A stretch of 64,000 bases of DNA from Lunularia cruciata (GCA_948567375.1 OX419761.1:35564243-35628242), one strand, 5' to 3'. Positions 27,901-41,500 are shown, counted from the first letter of the stretch. Translations and numbers: made by a program. Notes: generated by a model not told the origin, from the sequence alone.

Positions 27901-28192
27901 TGTAAAGAAAACTTCACAATCTATAAACCTAGATAGCCTAGATATGACATGTGTGAAGTTTGCTATACTTTCCTTATTCTATATAGAATCTTCTCAGTAC
28001 TTAATACCTTGTGCCTAATCTAGAATATTTAGATAAGGTAGCAACTTCTCTTTCATATATGGAGAATTTATCCTTTATGAGGTAAGAAGTGTTTACTCTA
28101 ATTCTTTATTCTATACATAGATTTTTTTGAAATTCCTAATATAATTTAGGACAAGTTCAATATCGATTTTGATTCTCCTTATTTTGCTTTAA
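24901..28192. other. AT-rich intergenic DNA, no gene
   Basis: Long AT-rich stretch after thioredoxin f. Open frames are under 80 codons and unconvincing on both strands. The only structure seen is the tandem duplication at 26,214-26,568. Confidence 0.5.
26214..26568 (+). repeat. Near-perfect 178-bp tandem duplication
   Basis: Two adjacent copies (about 26,214-26,390 and 26,391-26,568) are offset by 178 bases. By eye they differ at one substitution (CAAACAATCGG against CAAAAAATCGG) and one or two bases at the junctions. This identity is far higher than between any other repeats in the window, so the duplication is young. No coding content. Confidence 0.9.
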
Positions 28193-28202
28193 ATTTTTTT
28201 AG

Positions 28203-29123
28203 GAGAAATGTCAAAAATACACCCAAAAAGTACTGATATTATAAACCTACCCTAAACAATTCATATTTATGAAAATAGCCCTAGTATTTACCAAGCCTTG
28301 ATACTAGTGTGGAATATTAAGTCGGGAGAGTGCAAACTGTGCCCATCTTTGGGGTTCCAAGATGATACCGACTTGGATCTTGGAGGAGATGCTATAATCT
28401 TGCAAACCACCAGGTTGGTTCTTATTTGTGAAGGTAAGCCTGCATGGGATACATCATTGCATACTACATCTACATGGGATCTACTTTAAATCTCTTCCAC
28501 CAATCTACTACATGTGATTTTAAGTACTTCTGGTAGACTTTGAGAGAAAGGTAAGGTCTGGTAAGTTAAAGGTAATGGCATGTGGTGATGGGCTTGGTCA
28601 GGTTAGGCTAGGAATCCAATAAAGTTCTTGGCATAACTTGTGTGGTTGGATAGCTTGAGTTATTGGAACTCCTTTTGACTTCATCCTTCTACTATAGTGT
28701 CATTGCTGTTGGATGGGTGGAAGGAGGAATCATCCCTTCCATAACATAGTGACCATATGGAGGACTAGCAGTGCGGCGACTAAAACCATAGCTATCAAAT
28801 TATCCATTAACTTGGTGGAGTAATTGGCCCAACTAATACTCCTCAAAGCTTGCACTGATACTTCTCAAAAAAAATATTGGCTTGATCCCAATACTTATGC
28901 TTGCTATCCTACAATTGAGTCAAGTACCAAGTTGACATGGTCAAATACCAAGTAGGTATCACTCATGGAGCCCCAAAGTCGGGTATACTACGCACTCTCT
29001 TGACCCAACATTCCAAACCAACATCAAGGCTTGGTAAATACCAAGGCTATTTTTGTAAATATTAAATTGGCAAGGGTAGATTTATAATATAAGTACCTAT
29101 TGAGTGTATTTTTGATAGTCCCC
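28203..29123. mobile_element. Non-autonomous TIR transposon (MITE or MULE-like), ~920 bp
   Basis: Terminal inverted repeats of about 120-135 bp. The left end (28,203-28,335) and the reverse complement of the right end (28,990-29,123) share the order TCAAAAATACAC, TA.TTATAAA.CTACC, AAAATAGCC, GTATTTACCAAGCCTTGAT, GAGAGTGC. The flanks ATTTTTTTA (28,193-28,201) and ATTTTTTAT (29,124-29,132) could be a decayed 9-bp target duplication, as made by Mutator-like elements, but runs of T make this weak. The inner 650 bases show no transposase. Confidence 0.6.
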
Positions 29124-29232
29124 ATTTTTTATTGGATATCTTGTAGGAAAACACTTCATAATTCAAGCATCTTAACCTTCAAAAACTCTTAATTCATATT
29201 GAATTAAGACTCTCTTTAGAAAGGTAGTTTTT

Positions 29233-29635
29233 CATAACATTTGCAACATCAAAGCTAGTTTGCTTGGATGTTGGAATGTTAGCCTTGATAGTCATGATTA
29301 TACAAATAGTTTCTTAGAGAATACTTAGTGGTGGCCATATTTTATGTTAGTGCTACTAATCACATTGTTAGAGCTACCATTTGTTACACTATTTGCACCA
29401 TTAGTTGGGCTATTAGACATACCATTAGTGCTAGATCCCTTATTGCTCCAAAGAGGTATACCTTCAAAGTGGAGCTATGTAGAGCTCACTTCTTTGATCT
29501 TGAGCCTTCTAGCCCTAGTTATGGTGGATAGAGATCAACAAGCATCAACTAGAGTCTCTTAGCTAGAGTGTGTGTGGCTTGAAAATGTAATCAAAGCCAT
29601 TGTTGGTAGTATCTTGAGTTGAGTGTTGACTTTTT
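29233..29635 (+). repeat. Dispersed repeat, copy 1 (partner at 58,711-59,110)
   Basis: About 400 bases share clear direct-orientation similarity with 58,711-59,110. In both copies one frame stays nearly open through LVVA.F.V...NHI.RATI to a common RAHF.D.EP word and SLLARV, then a stop and a shared GTATCTTGAGTTGAGTGTTGA tail. The two copies bracket the nested retrotransposon block, so they could be LTR pieces of the outer element, or 3' ends of some other element. I do not recognise the protein. Confidence 0.5.
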
Positions 29636-31079
29636 GATTCGAGTTGAGTTTATGATTGATTGATTACATCAGCAAAGTGAGTGAGTCATGGAGAAATTGG
29701 GTGCAATAATGTGGGTGTTGGTGGTATTTCCAAGCTTGGGAGATCATTGTGCTTGATTTTTATTCAAGTGGATGTATATGGAAGGATTGTAGGATTTGCT
29801 ATGGATTTGATAATTGTTTGACCAAGTGCGGAAGTGATATCAAAATTTTTAGATTTACAAAAGCAAGTGTTTAATTTCTTGGATCAAGGAGTTAATATGA
29901 GTGTGGGAAGGTGAAATTGAAGGTTGGAGGTTGGAAATCAAGCCAAGGTGCAAAATTAGGATCTCAAAATCCATCTCCTTAAATTAGAGATTTAGAGTTC
30001 TATATTGGAGAAATTAGCTTGATTGGAGGTTTAGATTTGATAAAAGAGTTGGAGATTTGCCAAATTGGCAAAGGTTTGATCTAATTTGGAGGTTACTCAA
30101 GTTAGGGTAACTTGGATTTGGTGGAGTTGATCAGATCTAAAGAGGCTTCTAAAGCTCTAAAAATTCACAATTGTAGTGCTCCAATTGTGGGCAAAGCACA
30201 ACATCTAAAATTTTATTCCGAGGTGTTACTCTAGAACCCTTGCAAAGGGTGGCTTCTCCATGAACACCGCTTATTGACTTGGCAACAAGATCCCAAACGG
30301 GTTATTTATTATGTGCCTCCTAGATCCTACAAGTGAACGGGTATTATACCCTCTCATTTGTTGTCTTAAAGACTAATGGACTCATATATATATATAGCTT
30401 TGGCTAGAAGAGGAAAATTGATTCCATCCTTGGTGATCTTGGTAGTTTAGGAGTAGATAAATGCTCTTATTATGTCAAATGCCAAATGGTGGCATAGTCA
30501 ATTTGGTTTGGATTTGTGAGATGGAGGGTTATCATTTAGATTTCTTGTGATTTGACTCCCTCCATTCTCTATTTCTTCTTTGTGCACCATGTTTTGTGTG
30601 GTGTATCTTGATATTCAGATTGTTGGTGCTCAAATGTGCTCTTGGTAGTGAGATTAGAGTGATGACTAATCAAACTACCCATAGTTCTCTCCAATAAAGC
30701 AAGAAGTGATGACCTATAGGTTGTGAGAGTGTGTGTTGTGATAGCAGATTACATGTGACCCTTTCTCCTAGTGTAGTTGTCATGGATTATAGTCATATTA
30801 GTGGACATTGTTTGGTTGTTGGATGCATTTGGTGGTTATAATTGTTTTTTGAGATATATTGTCATGAATGTAGTTCTTTGGGGATTTTAAAGGAGATTTT
30901 ACTATAGTATGTAGTGGGTTACACAAAGTGGTGCTTGATATTAACCCATATCTCAAATCTTAGTTAGGGAGGAGATTGATTCGTATTTGGAGTTTGACAC
31001 AAGAGTTGTTTAATTAAGAGTGCACATTTTGTGTCCACACCATTTTTGTGAGACATGAATAACATTTATAGGGCTTCCA
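29636..31079. other. Non-coding leader or LTR-like stretch before gag
   Basis: No coding signal. The sequence is AT-rich with recurring GGAGATT/GGTTTAGATTTG words and a TATATATATATAG box near 30,385-30,400. Its position directly before the gag-like frame fits a long LTR or leader of the outer gypsy element. No copy of it is seen at the far end, so this remains a guess. Confidence 0.3.
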
Positions 31080-32300
31080 AAGCCCCCAGGTGCTACTTTG
31101 GTACAATGGGTACAATTAAGTTAGATGATTTCATCCAAGAGTTTGATAGTTGATCTAATCTATAGCAAATGAGGAACCTAACTTTGTTCACACATTACAT
31201 GCTACCATGAATTCAAGGGAGCATGCTTGGAAGAGATTGATCTCTTGAGATAGTATTGGTCTTGAAACTACAACTCCATCACTTTAGGCTCCATTTCTGA
31301 AGGTAGACAAGTAGTACCCATGTGTTTTAACTTTAGTAGTATTGGTGTATCCAATAGAGGCGCACTAGTTGGAGAAGTTGCTACTACAAGTGGAGGTACC
31401 ATTGCAAGAGATAGTGCAATATTGGGGTTTAACCTCATGGTGGAGTTCTTCCAATGCTTAAGATAAAATTACCAAGGAGTGTAGATTGACAAACTCAAGA
31501 GATTGTAGGAATTCCAATAGAAGGTTGGAGAGAGCCTATATAAGGCATACACTTGCATGAGACAACTGATCAATTTCACTCATGGAGTTACTAAGGCTCA
31601 AGTAGTCTAGTTCTGGTATGGGATTCTAGACAAGGAGTTGCAACATATGGTACATGATATTACATTGTTGTAGACTACCTCACCAACTTTGGCAATAGTC
31701 TTTGATTTAGCATAATGTATTGAGCTCAACATGGTGGAGGAAAGAGTGGTGACATCTAGATTTGGTAGGAGACCTTATCCACAATTGTTACTTCTTCTAG
31801 AGTGCAATAGAGTGCACCACAACATGTTGACTTTTGAGGGCAAAGTGGATAACCTTGATCTTATGGAGCTAATGGAGGGCCTGTTGCACCTAGACCCTTA
31901 CCCTCATTTTTGGTCAAAAATAATGAATAAGTGGCGGTGTTGCTTGTTGGACTTATGATGGGCCTCACCACAAGAGAGAGTGCACCTAGGGTAATGAGCA
32001 TGATACCTTTGGAGCACTTCATCCAACCTTGACATAATGTGGTCATTGCCACATATTTGGTCATACTAATGACTAATATTTTGACTTACACTTGGAGTTG
32101 TGGAGTGGTAGGTTGACTATGGCAAGTGGTAGAGGAGTCCTAGGTTATAAAGGATGGGATGGTAGAGGTGGCAACAAAGGACCCACACTTGGTAGGGGCA
32201 TAGTACTTGCTCTTGCTTCTAATACAACCATGGCTACTTAGATTGAGCAGTTGGAGCAAAGATTGGCTAGCATGGCTATAGCTCAAAGGAGATCAGATTC
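31080..32300 (+). pseudogene. gag-like region of the outer gypsy element
   Basis: Broken frames typical of a gag polyprotein. The best sign is a decayed zinc knuckle near 32,036-32,100 that reads C.HCHIFGHTND..FDLHLEL, resembling the C..C....H....C knuckle followed by a LHPEL-like word seen in some gypsy gag proteins. Next come a Gly/Arg-rich stretch (SGRGVLGYKGWDGRGG) and a short helix. One knuckle cysteine is lost. A protease motif was not found. Confidence 0.45.
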
Positions 32301-32317
32301 AAATGTGTTGAGGTTTC

Positions 32318-32821
32318 ACCTCTTATGATGGTGAAAGAGATATCCTTGACTTCATATGCAAATCAACACAAATAGATGCATCTGCCACAATGACTAGGAG
32401 TGTAGTACTTGCTCTTGAGCCTAGAGGAGCATCAATGGAGTTGGACCCACACAAAGGAGATGTTGGTAGATGGGTTAAACGTCCACAATCTTTCACACTT
32501 TCTAAAGGTGCTACAAATGACATCTATGTGCATAGTGCAAGTGTCGTAGGTGAGGATGGAGTGCATGATGGACTAGATACTAGTCACTCACCTACGTCTA
32601 TAAAGACTATACTTAGTATGATGTTGGGGGTGGCTCAATTGATTATGCACTCTTCTTTGTCCTCAACCAATGATATGTTTATATTGAGAGTTGATGCAAC
32701 TCTAGTGTTCCGATTGGCTGCCACTCTTTGTAAGGATGGTGTAGTTCTTGCTTCTAAAGCAAAGGTGGTTGACGGTGGAGCCGAATGGGTTGAGAAACAT
32801 AGAATCTGCTTGGCTATTGGT
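32318..32821 (+). pseudogene. Open segment between gag and methyltransferase, first part
   Basis: A frame open for about 165 codons, beginning near YDGERDILDF and ending at the copia insertion after KHRICLAIG. I do not recognise its fold. It keeps an open frame longer than any other part of the outer element. It is cut at TTGGT (32,817-32,821), which recurs right after the copia element, and the same frame resumes, shifted by one base, at 52,896. Confidence 0.5.
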
Positions 32822-32831
32822 GGCTTATAGT

Positions 32832-33049
32832 TTTTAGGAGTTAACTCAGGTTTTGATTATGGTTAGTTAGACTAGGGCTAGACTACTATAAAAGAGAGCT
32901 TGTAGAAGCTCTCTATGACACATTAGTCTCATTATCAGTAAAGCTATTGGTGTGTTCTTATGGATATAGCTTCAATGAGGTGAACCACATATTTTCTTGT
33001 GTCTACTATAATGCATGCATTACCTATGTATTATTGAATTGGACCTTCA
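32832..33049 (+). repeat. 5' LTR of the copia element
   Basis: Aligned over its length with 48,879-49,106 in the same orientation, from AG.AGTTAACT to GAATTG.ACCTTCA. The expected terminal TG has mutated in both copies, so the left boundary is uncertain by about ten bases. It contains a good TATA box. Confidence 0.85.
32887..32894 (+). promoter_or_regulatory. TATA box of the copia 5' LTR
   Basis: TATAAAAG lies in the middle of the LTR. The matching place in the 3' LTR has decayed to TATACATG. This would have been the U3 promoter of the element. Confidence 0.5.
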
Positions 33050-33051
33050 AT

Positions 33052-33063
33052 TTTTATTAGAGC
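33052..33063 (+). other. Copia primer-binding site (tRNA-iMet type)
   Basis: TTTTATTAGAGC matches the usual plant copia primer-binding site TGGTATCAGAGC at 9 of 12 positions and lies two bases after the 5' LTR, exactly where it should. Confidence 0.6.
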
Positions 33064-33239
33064 TGGTGAACTCAAAAAATGATGTGTGTTGAGAGACAAG
33101 AGGAGAGGAATATTTGAGTGTGGCCATGGCTTCTTTTGCCTTGTCTTTGCAGTCTTGTCAAGCTAGGGGTGCACTTTTCATAGGAGTAGATGTGTTGATG
33201 CACTTTCAATGAGCTAGACAGATAATGGAAAGGAGCAAT

Positions 33240-33948
33240 CTAGGACCTAGCAGGCTAGTACCGGGCTTCAGTTCATGGAGAAGAAAGAAGGCTTCTGAAG
33301 TAGTTTCTTTGATGCATGATCTCAGATCAAGCAATTACTGAATAGAAGCACCAAGAGCAAGGTTATTGCTACATGCTACAATCTAGACCATGCAAAGAAT
33401 CTGAAATTTCTCAAGGAGCAATTTCCTACTTGTCTTTTAGTATTACCGCTTGATGTAACAGTCAAAAGTTCCATCAAAGCTACAATAACAACTACAGGAA
33501 GCTTGCAAGGTGAGTTTGATCTTTTGGTGAACACAATTAGAATTCTTCATATAACTGACTTTGTACAACTTGAAACATCTCTTAGCTACTACAACCTTCA
33601 ATCTATGTTGCTCACTTATCAAGTACATATAGTAGGTCCCATTCTTGTGACAAAGCACAAGTGGCCATTGCTAAGAGTTGGGAGAGGAAAAAAAATTAGC
33701 AAGGCCCCGGCCATTGTTGCCAATTTAGGGTTGATAGGGTAGGCTTGATTGGAGATAATCAAATTGGAGGATGGTATGGATACTATGCTTCTAAGTCTGC
33801 TCTCAATCAATTGACCCAGAGAACCTTAGTGGAATCAACTCAACAAAAGGCTTCCATTGTGTGCATTTTGTTACACCCAAGGACTGTCGGTAAAGAACTA
33901 TTGAAACCTTCCAAAGGAAAGGTGTATAATGTATTTTACTCCAAGTAA
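33240..33948 (+). pseudogene. Captured short-chain dehydrogenase (SDR) gene copy inside copia
   Basis: Decayed, intronless copy of a host Rossmann-fold short-chain dehydrogenase lying between the copia primer-binding site and gag. Readable pieces in order: QLLNRSTKSKVIATC, FPTCLLVLPLDVT, a LLVN..RILHI stretch where the family has NAG or NAAG, LLTYQVHIVGPILVTKHKWP, AIVANL, IGDNQIGGWYGYYASKSALN with the YxxxK catalytic pair, and CILLHPRTV where the family has HPGTV. These resemble the plant/bacterial C-factor-like SDR group. The N-terminal TGxxxGxG nucleotide loop is deleted near 33,305. At least two frameshifts and an in-frame stop are present, and the C-terminus is lost near 33,945. Absence of introns suggests capture through RNA. 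Confidence 0.75.
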
Positions 33949-33968
33949 AATCTACCATTTTTTCTTAT

Positions 33969-35533
33969 ATGAGTGAGAATAAAGCAACCTTGAAGTCTCC
34001 ATTTGATAGAACAACACAAAGGACAAATTCAGAGGCAAGACATGGCAAGATGGCAATCATGAAGACTAAAGGTGCCAAATTTGACATTGCCAAGTACTAT
34101 GGACTCTCTGATTATCTCCTATGGGAGTGTCAGGTGAAAGGCATGCTCAAGGCTAACGGTTTTGGGAAATTATTGAGGCCTAAGATCAATTTGATGTCAA
34201 AGGATGATTGGAAAAACATGCATGAGATGGCTGTACATACAATGGTTTTATATTTGCAACCATATGTCATAAAGTAGTTGGGTGAGTAAAAGGACTACAA
34301 TACTCTTTTTAATAAGGAACAATGGAAGTACCATCAAAAAGAGTTATCAAATTCTCTCTACATATCTTTGAAGCTAATGAGCTTCAAGATGAAGCACAAT
34401 GAGACCAAGATACAAGATCATATTGATGCCCTCAATGATCTTGTTGTGGACTTGTAGAATCTTAGAGAGGACCTAAGTGATGAGAGAAAGGCTCTCCACC
34501 TATTGAGTTCTCTCTCTATGCCCTACCAATCCTTGTCACTAGTGTTACTACATTGTGATAGGAAGACCAACACCTACAATGAGGTAGTGAGTGCTCAATT
34601 GATAGATAATCTTCAACCAAAGATGATGTTACCTTCTCAACCATTGACTTATTCAAGAACAACATTGAACATGAATCACAGAAGGACAAATAGTGAGAAG
34701 AGATTTAAGACTAGATTTTGGACTAGGAGGAGATCCCAAACACTGTCAGAATGTGCTCTGTTGGAAGTGTGGTAAAGCTAGCCACCTCAAAAGATTGTCA
34801 TGGCAAAGCAAGTGAGCCTTCTTCAACCATTTTGGCAAAAGACAACAAGGAAGAAGAAGAGGAGGACCTGCTTGATGAGACTATGCTCTATGATGCTAAC
34901 AATATGCCTTTGCACTTCATCTCAACAAAGAGGAGATGAATGGATTCTAGATTGTGCTTATTCCTACAATATGTATTACAAAAGAGAGGTCTTTAATTCT
35001 TACTTGATATCAAATGGTTTAGTTTTGATGAGGAATGATCACATTGTCAAATTGTAGACATTGGATCTATTAAAATTCAAATGTTTGATGGTCTTGTGCA
35101 CATATTGACTAATGTCAAGCATATTCTTGACATGAGGAAGAACTTGATATCTTTTGATGTGTTAAACACAGATGGTCATCAATGTGAAGTAGTTGATGGT
35201 GTACTTCAAGTCATGGTTAAGAGAAAAGTCATCTTGAAGGGAAATATGCACAAGAATCTATATATGCTAAAGGACACCATTGTTTATGGATAAGCTCATG
35301 TTACTAGATCTCATGATATGATTGACTACATGTGGCATTCAAGGCTAGGTCACATTAGTGAGAAGAGCATGTCTATTCTTCATAAGAAAGGCTTTCTTTC
35401 TACACTATGGTCTAGTTTAGAATTTTGAGAGCATTGTGTACCAGGGAAGTAGCATCGGATTGCTTTTGGCATTGGAACCCTTAGTTCCAAGGAGATTCTT
35501 GAATATATACATAGTGATGTGTGGGGCTCATCC
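33969..35533 (+). pseudogene. Copia gag, protease and start of integrase
   Basis: The gag part begins near MSENKATLKS and has the copia capsid look (AKYYGLSDYLLWECQVKGML). A zinc knuckle near 34,757-34,800 reads CWKCGKASHLKR with the last cysteine lost. The protease site near 34,944 reads WILDCAYS where active enzymes have D[ST]G. The GAG-pre-integrase box is WHSRLGHISEKSMS near 35,333. The integrase core begins EYIHSDVWGSS and is cut at 35,533 by the gypsy-type insertion. Stops at 34,275, 34,773 and elsewhere break the frame. Confidence 0.8.
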
Positions 35534-38500
35534 TGTGGTACCCACATTTTTTGTTTTGATGAGTTTTGAAGAAGAAGTGTATCAAGAAAACAAAATTGTA
35601 GTTAAAGGAAGAACAGAATGGACTTATGTATCTTCAGAGTACCCAAAGAAGTTGACTTTGGGTCAAAAGAGAAAGTACTCGGAAAGGACTCATGAGGAGC
35701 CTAAACTAAAGAAGGGCATCTTTGGAGCGGGAAGTTTAGCCTGATACAAGGACACCATAACTAATTTTTATTGGGATAGACCAGCCAAGAAAGTACACTT
35801 AAAGAAATGGCTGAGGCAAGAGAAGAATGCATTGTCATGTTGTGGTTTGTATAGCACATAAAAAAGTGAATTATCATAGTTTATCTTCACATTAGTGGGG
35901 TAGGTTGTATGCTAGATCCAACAGATGAGATGCTACCATGTGAGCAATCTATGTACAAGTATGTGATTGGCCACATGGGTTACAATCTTATCATGTTTGA
36001 GGGCTCTAATGAATATAGATGAGGGCAAGTGGAGAGACAGAGGTGTGTTTTAGTCAAAGAGTCCCAAGGGGGAGGAGGACGTTGGGAGTGAAAGTTGTAG
36101 CAGTGTGGAAGTGATAGAACATTAAAGGAAGCATTTGAGCATGAGATGTCCCATGCTCCCAATCTGCCACTCCCAAATCCTTTTCTCATCAGGTTTTAGA
36201 TTTTGCACCGTGATGGCTTACGGGACTGGTTGGTGGTACGTTTTGGGGCGGTATTTGTGGAGTCGGTGATGAAAAACCTGGATCCTATCATCCTTCAAGT
36301 GCTTACTTATGAACATGTCTGGGACTTGACAATACATGTGCTTCTTTTGTTGAGGAATGCCTAAATTTTTGCTCATAAGCTTCAAAGTGGTCCATTTGTC
36401 AAAAAGTAAAAAGACTAAAGGACAAATGTGCAAGAGATTGGGTCCCAAGAGAGGAGTCTGGAGTTTTTAAACTCTCAAGGGAGTTTGGGGAGGCCATTTG
36501 GGAAAAGGAGACTATGGTTGTAGAGAAGAGCTAACAAGCTACAATCAAAAGACAAAAATCATACTATTTGAGCTGATTTGGTAGGGATATCATCAATTGA
36601 AAAAAGGGGGGTAGAATTCATACCTTGGAGCACAAAGTAGGCAATTGAGAGAGCTTCTAGAGACATTTTTACTATTTTTCAGGGGGATTGGATTAAAGAG
36701 TAGACAAAGAATTAAAATACTGAGTATAAGAATTTCAGTTTTGGATCAATTTCAAATCAAATCCAATTGATTGAAGTTGAAAGTTTTGGGATGTAAGGTG
36801 TTGGAGAAGAGCTAATGATCAGGTTTGGAGTTTTGGTCACTTCCCAAGTTGTGGTTCAAGTTGCCTTTCAAAAATTTCCATTGTTTTTGGTGGATACGGT
36901 TTTCACCTTTGTGTGAAGGTTTCATGTGAATTCTTCAAATAGAGAAATCAAGGTCTTGGATCAAGTATACATGGGTCTGTAGAGCTCACAAGTTTGCTCA
37001 GCTCAAGAATTGATCCACATCTAGGGATTGGGGTTGGATTAGGCCATAAAACTTTGCAGAGGGTTAAACAAGAATACAAAAAACTATTGTGGAAAATTTA
37101 GTTAGCTTTGGACTCATAGAAAGTGAGATCTGATACAACAAGTTTTACTGAAAAGACTATTGTAAGCTCGGAGGAGCACTTCTTTCTTCAATCATAATTG
37201 AATGTCAATTCTCTCACTTTTGTGACTATGATTGAGAGTTCAAATTTCCAAAGTTTTTTGTGAGGATCAAGTGTACATATAATTTAGAAATCAGGGGAAA
37301 GTTGGCAAGAACCAAGGGCAAAACCCTAAAATAGGGATTTTGAAATTAGGGTGAAAGTTATAAAACATCTGGCCAGCTTTGAGAGCTTGTCAAAGGAAAT
37401 GTAGTTATTTGATTGAGGTTTATTTTATGTCATTGGAAATCTTATCCCACAGGCTTTCCATTGAATTCTCTAAAACTCTTGAATCCAAGCTACATAGAAA
37501 AATTTATGGTTATATGAGCTACGTAGAGTTTTCCCCATCAAGAATACATAGGAATTCTCCACTTGGAGTAGAAAATTGTTGAGATCTAAAGTCAGATTGG
37601 AGGAGGCTTGTAGTACAAGTTGAAATGAGCTTGATGATAGAGCAAGAAGGCTCTGAAGCTCTTTTTCCAACAAAAAGCATAGAGAGTTGTTGTATTATTC
37701 TTGTGATTGGATTCTTTGTGTGCTTGTATGCTTGTTTATAAGCCCAATGGGTTTGGATTGGTGTGTAGGTGTTGTGCTTAGGCTATTTCCTTCTAGGAGT
37801 GCTATGTATTGCTCCTTGGTAATGCTGCAGGTGATGACTAGTAGACCAAGAGTGTGTTTTGATTACAGGTTTGGTTGCTCGTCACTACACTTCCCAATAG
37901 CAAAAATACTAGTTACGAGAGAGGAGGGTTTCCGGCGGTTAGGTAACGTGTGTGTTCAGACAAGTAGTTACGGGTTTGCCTATAGCCTCTAATCTGTAGT
38001 CTCCATATTTAGGCACCTTGTGTGTTCCCCGAGAGAGAAATAACACAAATAACCCGACAATGTTGAGAGTGATAGGAACCAAACACGCAAAAGAAGTGAG
38101 AGTCAATTTCAAAATTGATTGAAGAATGATTGAGTCTTAAAGCGTTATAAAATTAAGACTATGCCAAGGGAAATTGGACATGTCAGGATGGTATCCTATT
38201 CCTCTGAAGAGTTGTTCTACAGGAATGTGAGTCACAAAGCAGATTGAGAGTGAAATTTTCCAAAGTCCAGAAGGGGTTAGAGTGTCACATCCAAGAGAGG
38301 GGATAATCTTCCAACGCCAAAGAACTCGTGAGTAGATAATGGCAAAGAAGAGTAAGAATGCCCTCGTAGTGAGGATGTTGCAATTCATCAATTAGATATA
38401 ATATCTAGAATTGAAGTCTTGAGCAGACTTTGTATTACATTTATGGCCTAGAACTAGAATGTTAGTTTTCCAAGTTTTATGGCAAAGATAGCTACTAGTA

Positions 38501-41500
38501 ATTGTGAGGAAGGCCCTGAAGCAATAGGGAAGAGAGGAAATCCGGCTCAATAGACTAAGTCAGATTGGAAGCTAGTCTTGGGAAAAGAAGGGAGAGATGC
38601 AACTAGAGTCACATTCTATCATAAGTGTGAAGCTGCGGAAGAGACCGTAGAAATTAGAAATTCATTCTTTGCTCCGCAAACCAACAATAGCTACAAAGTG
38701 GAGTCCTATCAAGACCCAATTAAGTGAAGCATTGTGGGGTTGCTAATAGCAATGTTCAAGCCATATAAAACAATGTACATGAACATGCAACATGCGGTCT
38801 TCTTCCACCAAATGTTTGCAAGAGAGAAGGTGAACTAGGCAAAGTGCTTCCATCAAAGAACAAGGCAGATGATTATCAATTGGAAGAAAAATTTACCGCT
38901 ACACTACTTTGTACCATTTGCAACACATTTCTACTTGGGGTTAAATCTGTTGATAAAAAAGGAGAAGCATTGTATGGTTTTGCATTTCCATCCTAATCTT
39001 TGATGTGAAGCGGATGAAGAGTAGCAACAATACATTCTGCAATTGCAATCCAACAATGATCATTTCACCAGGACAAGATAGAGGAAGATGGTGGAAGGTA
39101 GAAGTCCAAAGATGAAGAAGTGGACTAAACCCAAAGGAGTAGTATTTCCCCTTCCACAACAAAAGATCCAAAGACTAAACCCGCAAGGTAAGGAGGCAAT
39201 GAAGAAAAAGTCTTTGGGAACATAATCTAAAGGAGAGACGTAGTCAAAGAGAGAATACTCCAAAGAAGATAAACTCACATTGCAGAGCAAGGAGTTTGGC
39301 AGTGAGAGTGAGGGTGAGAGAAGAAGTTCAACAATCAATTGATGTAGGGATGGCAAAAGATGATGTGGAATTCCATGTGGGAATCGATTGTGTGAAAAGA
39401 GGAGATGTTCCTTGTTTAGAGTTACCTATAGAAGAGCCGGATGAACCAAAGAAGGTAGTCCAGAAGGGAGTAAGGTCAAAGAGGTTACTATAGGTTGTAG
39501 TTGTCCAAGCCAAGAGAAGGAAGAAGTAACATTGAAGGTACAAAGATCTTGACTTTGAGGTAAGTGCCTTGTTGAAGAAGCACCAATGGTGGTCCAATAC
39601 AAAGATAAAGATGAAGACAAAGAATTTGAAGGAGTGGTATACTTGTCAGTATGTGTCTATTGTTGTTGTTGAAGAGAAGAAGAAGAAGAAGAAGAAGGAA
39701 ATACAAGAAAATCATTTGGAAGTGAAGAATGAGTTGCAGGTAATGAAGTATTTGATTAAAGAAGCAAGAGAATTGAAGGAGAGGGTAACCCAAAAGGAAG
39801 AAGAAGGTGAAGAAATTTGGGTGGATGTAGTCTTAAAGAAGATAACTTTAGAGAATTTGCAAGAGAGTTTTGATAAGCATGGAAGAGAGATGGACGGTCA
39901 AGCCAAAGAGTTGAGGGAGCAAAAGGCAGTTATCAAGAAGATGAAACGTGAGGTAAGCAAAGCTTATATTGAAGGCATACATGCAAAGGTGATGACGGTT
40001 GTGATGGAGCAGGAGTTAGAGAGCCTGAACAAGAGTGCAGTAGAGAAAGACCAAGCATAGCAAGGGGAGTTAATGATCCAACACCAAGAGGAAGAGAGAC
40101 TAAGAAGTGTGGTAAGAAGTGTTGAGAGTCAGATTGCTCAGTATACAAAGGAGAAGAAGATGTTGATAGTTGAGTACAAAGATGAGTTAAAGATGTATAG
40201 AGACAAGTTGAAAGCAGAATGTTCTTTGGGGTATGAATTGAAGTTGGTAGGAGAAGTAGGAGTATGCATTGAAGTTGGTAAGAGAAGTTGTCGGGAGAAT
40301 GAGAGCAATGCTGCATATAGAAGCTAAAGGGAAGCTAGAGGAAGCAAGATTGCATGAATTGAAGTTACTTGTGTAGGAAACTTAGAAGAGGAAGGTAGAG
40401 GATGCAGATCTGAATATTCTTTTGATTCGCTGAAGAGATCGAGTAGATAAAAAGATGATTGAAGTAGGAGACAATGTGTGTCTCAGGTTCGATTTAGTGA
40501 ACTCTGAGCTAGAGAAAATAAAGAGTAGTGTGAAGGAGGAGAGAAGACCAAAGTTGTAGAAGTAGGAGTGCATGTGTCTTTTGGTGAGTTACTTGAGACA
40601 TTAGAGAAGAGTGGGTTGTAGGATAAAGAAGTAGATAGGTTACCTATGTCTGCAATTGTAGTTCAAAGTGAAGAAGTAGTAGAAATAAAAGATGTAGGAG
40701 TAGTATTAGAAAGCCCCGAAGAGGGAGAAGTGATAGGAGTAATATTGTGTTTGGAAAGCTGAAGTTGAGGTTGACATTGAATTGGAGTAGTAACAATTTT
40801 GAGATTTGAAGAGGTAGATATGAAGAGGTGGTTTGCCATTTTGGATTTGCATGTTGGAAAAGTTGTAGTATGGTATCTTAGTTAGTTCACTATCAAAGTG
40901 CTCAACCTATTTAAAGGAAGCATTCATAGTGTGTTGTATTAAGTATTCATTTTTCTGAAGATAGATAAAGCAAAGTGCTATAACTTAGTGCTTGTTGTTT
41001 CAGCTTAATTTTGAGTATCAATCCTATATGTGTGATTGCAAGTGCTGGGAAAATTTTGAAATGCAAATCAGTGAGCTTGTTGGATATTGGATATGTCAGT
41101 TCTGATTTCATTTGGGGTGTTTGATCCTGAGTGAATAGCAATTGAAGCAATGCATTGACAAATCCATGAGGAATTGTAGTGTTGGTAGTATTTTGCATTG
41201 GTGAACGCAATACATGGTTGATGCAAAGCAATTCTGATCAAGGAAGTTGTGCCTTTAGTGGAGGGAAGGAACTCAATTCTGAGGTGAGATTGTTTTGTAG
41301 TGAAGTAGCCATCTTTGGGGGAACTTGAATCATCACAATCAAGATTGTTTGGACATATTTGAGGACTTGTGATTATGAGTGGCTTTCTTTGTGATGAAAT
41401 TGTGAGTCAATGCTTGTTACTCTCTTCAGAGTGTGGTTTCTACCTAAGAGATTAAAGAAGAACTCAAGAAGAACTACATTGTGATTGTTTTATTTTGTAT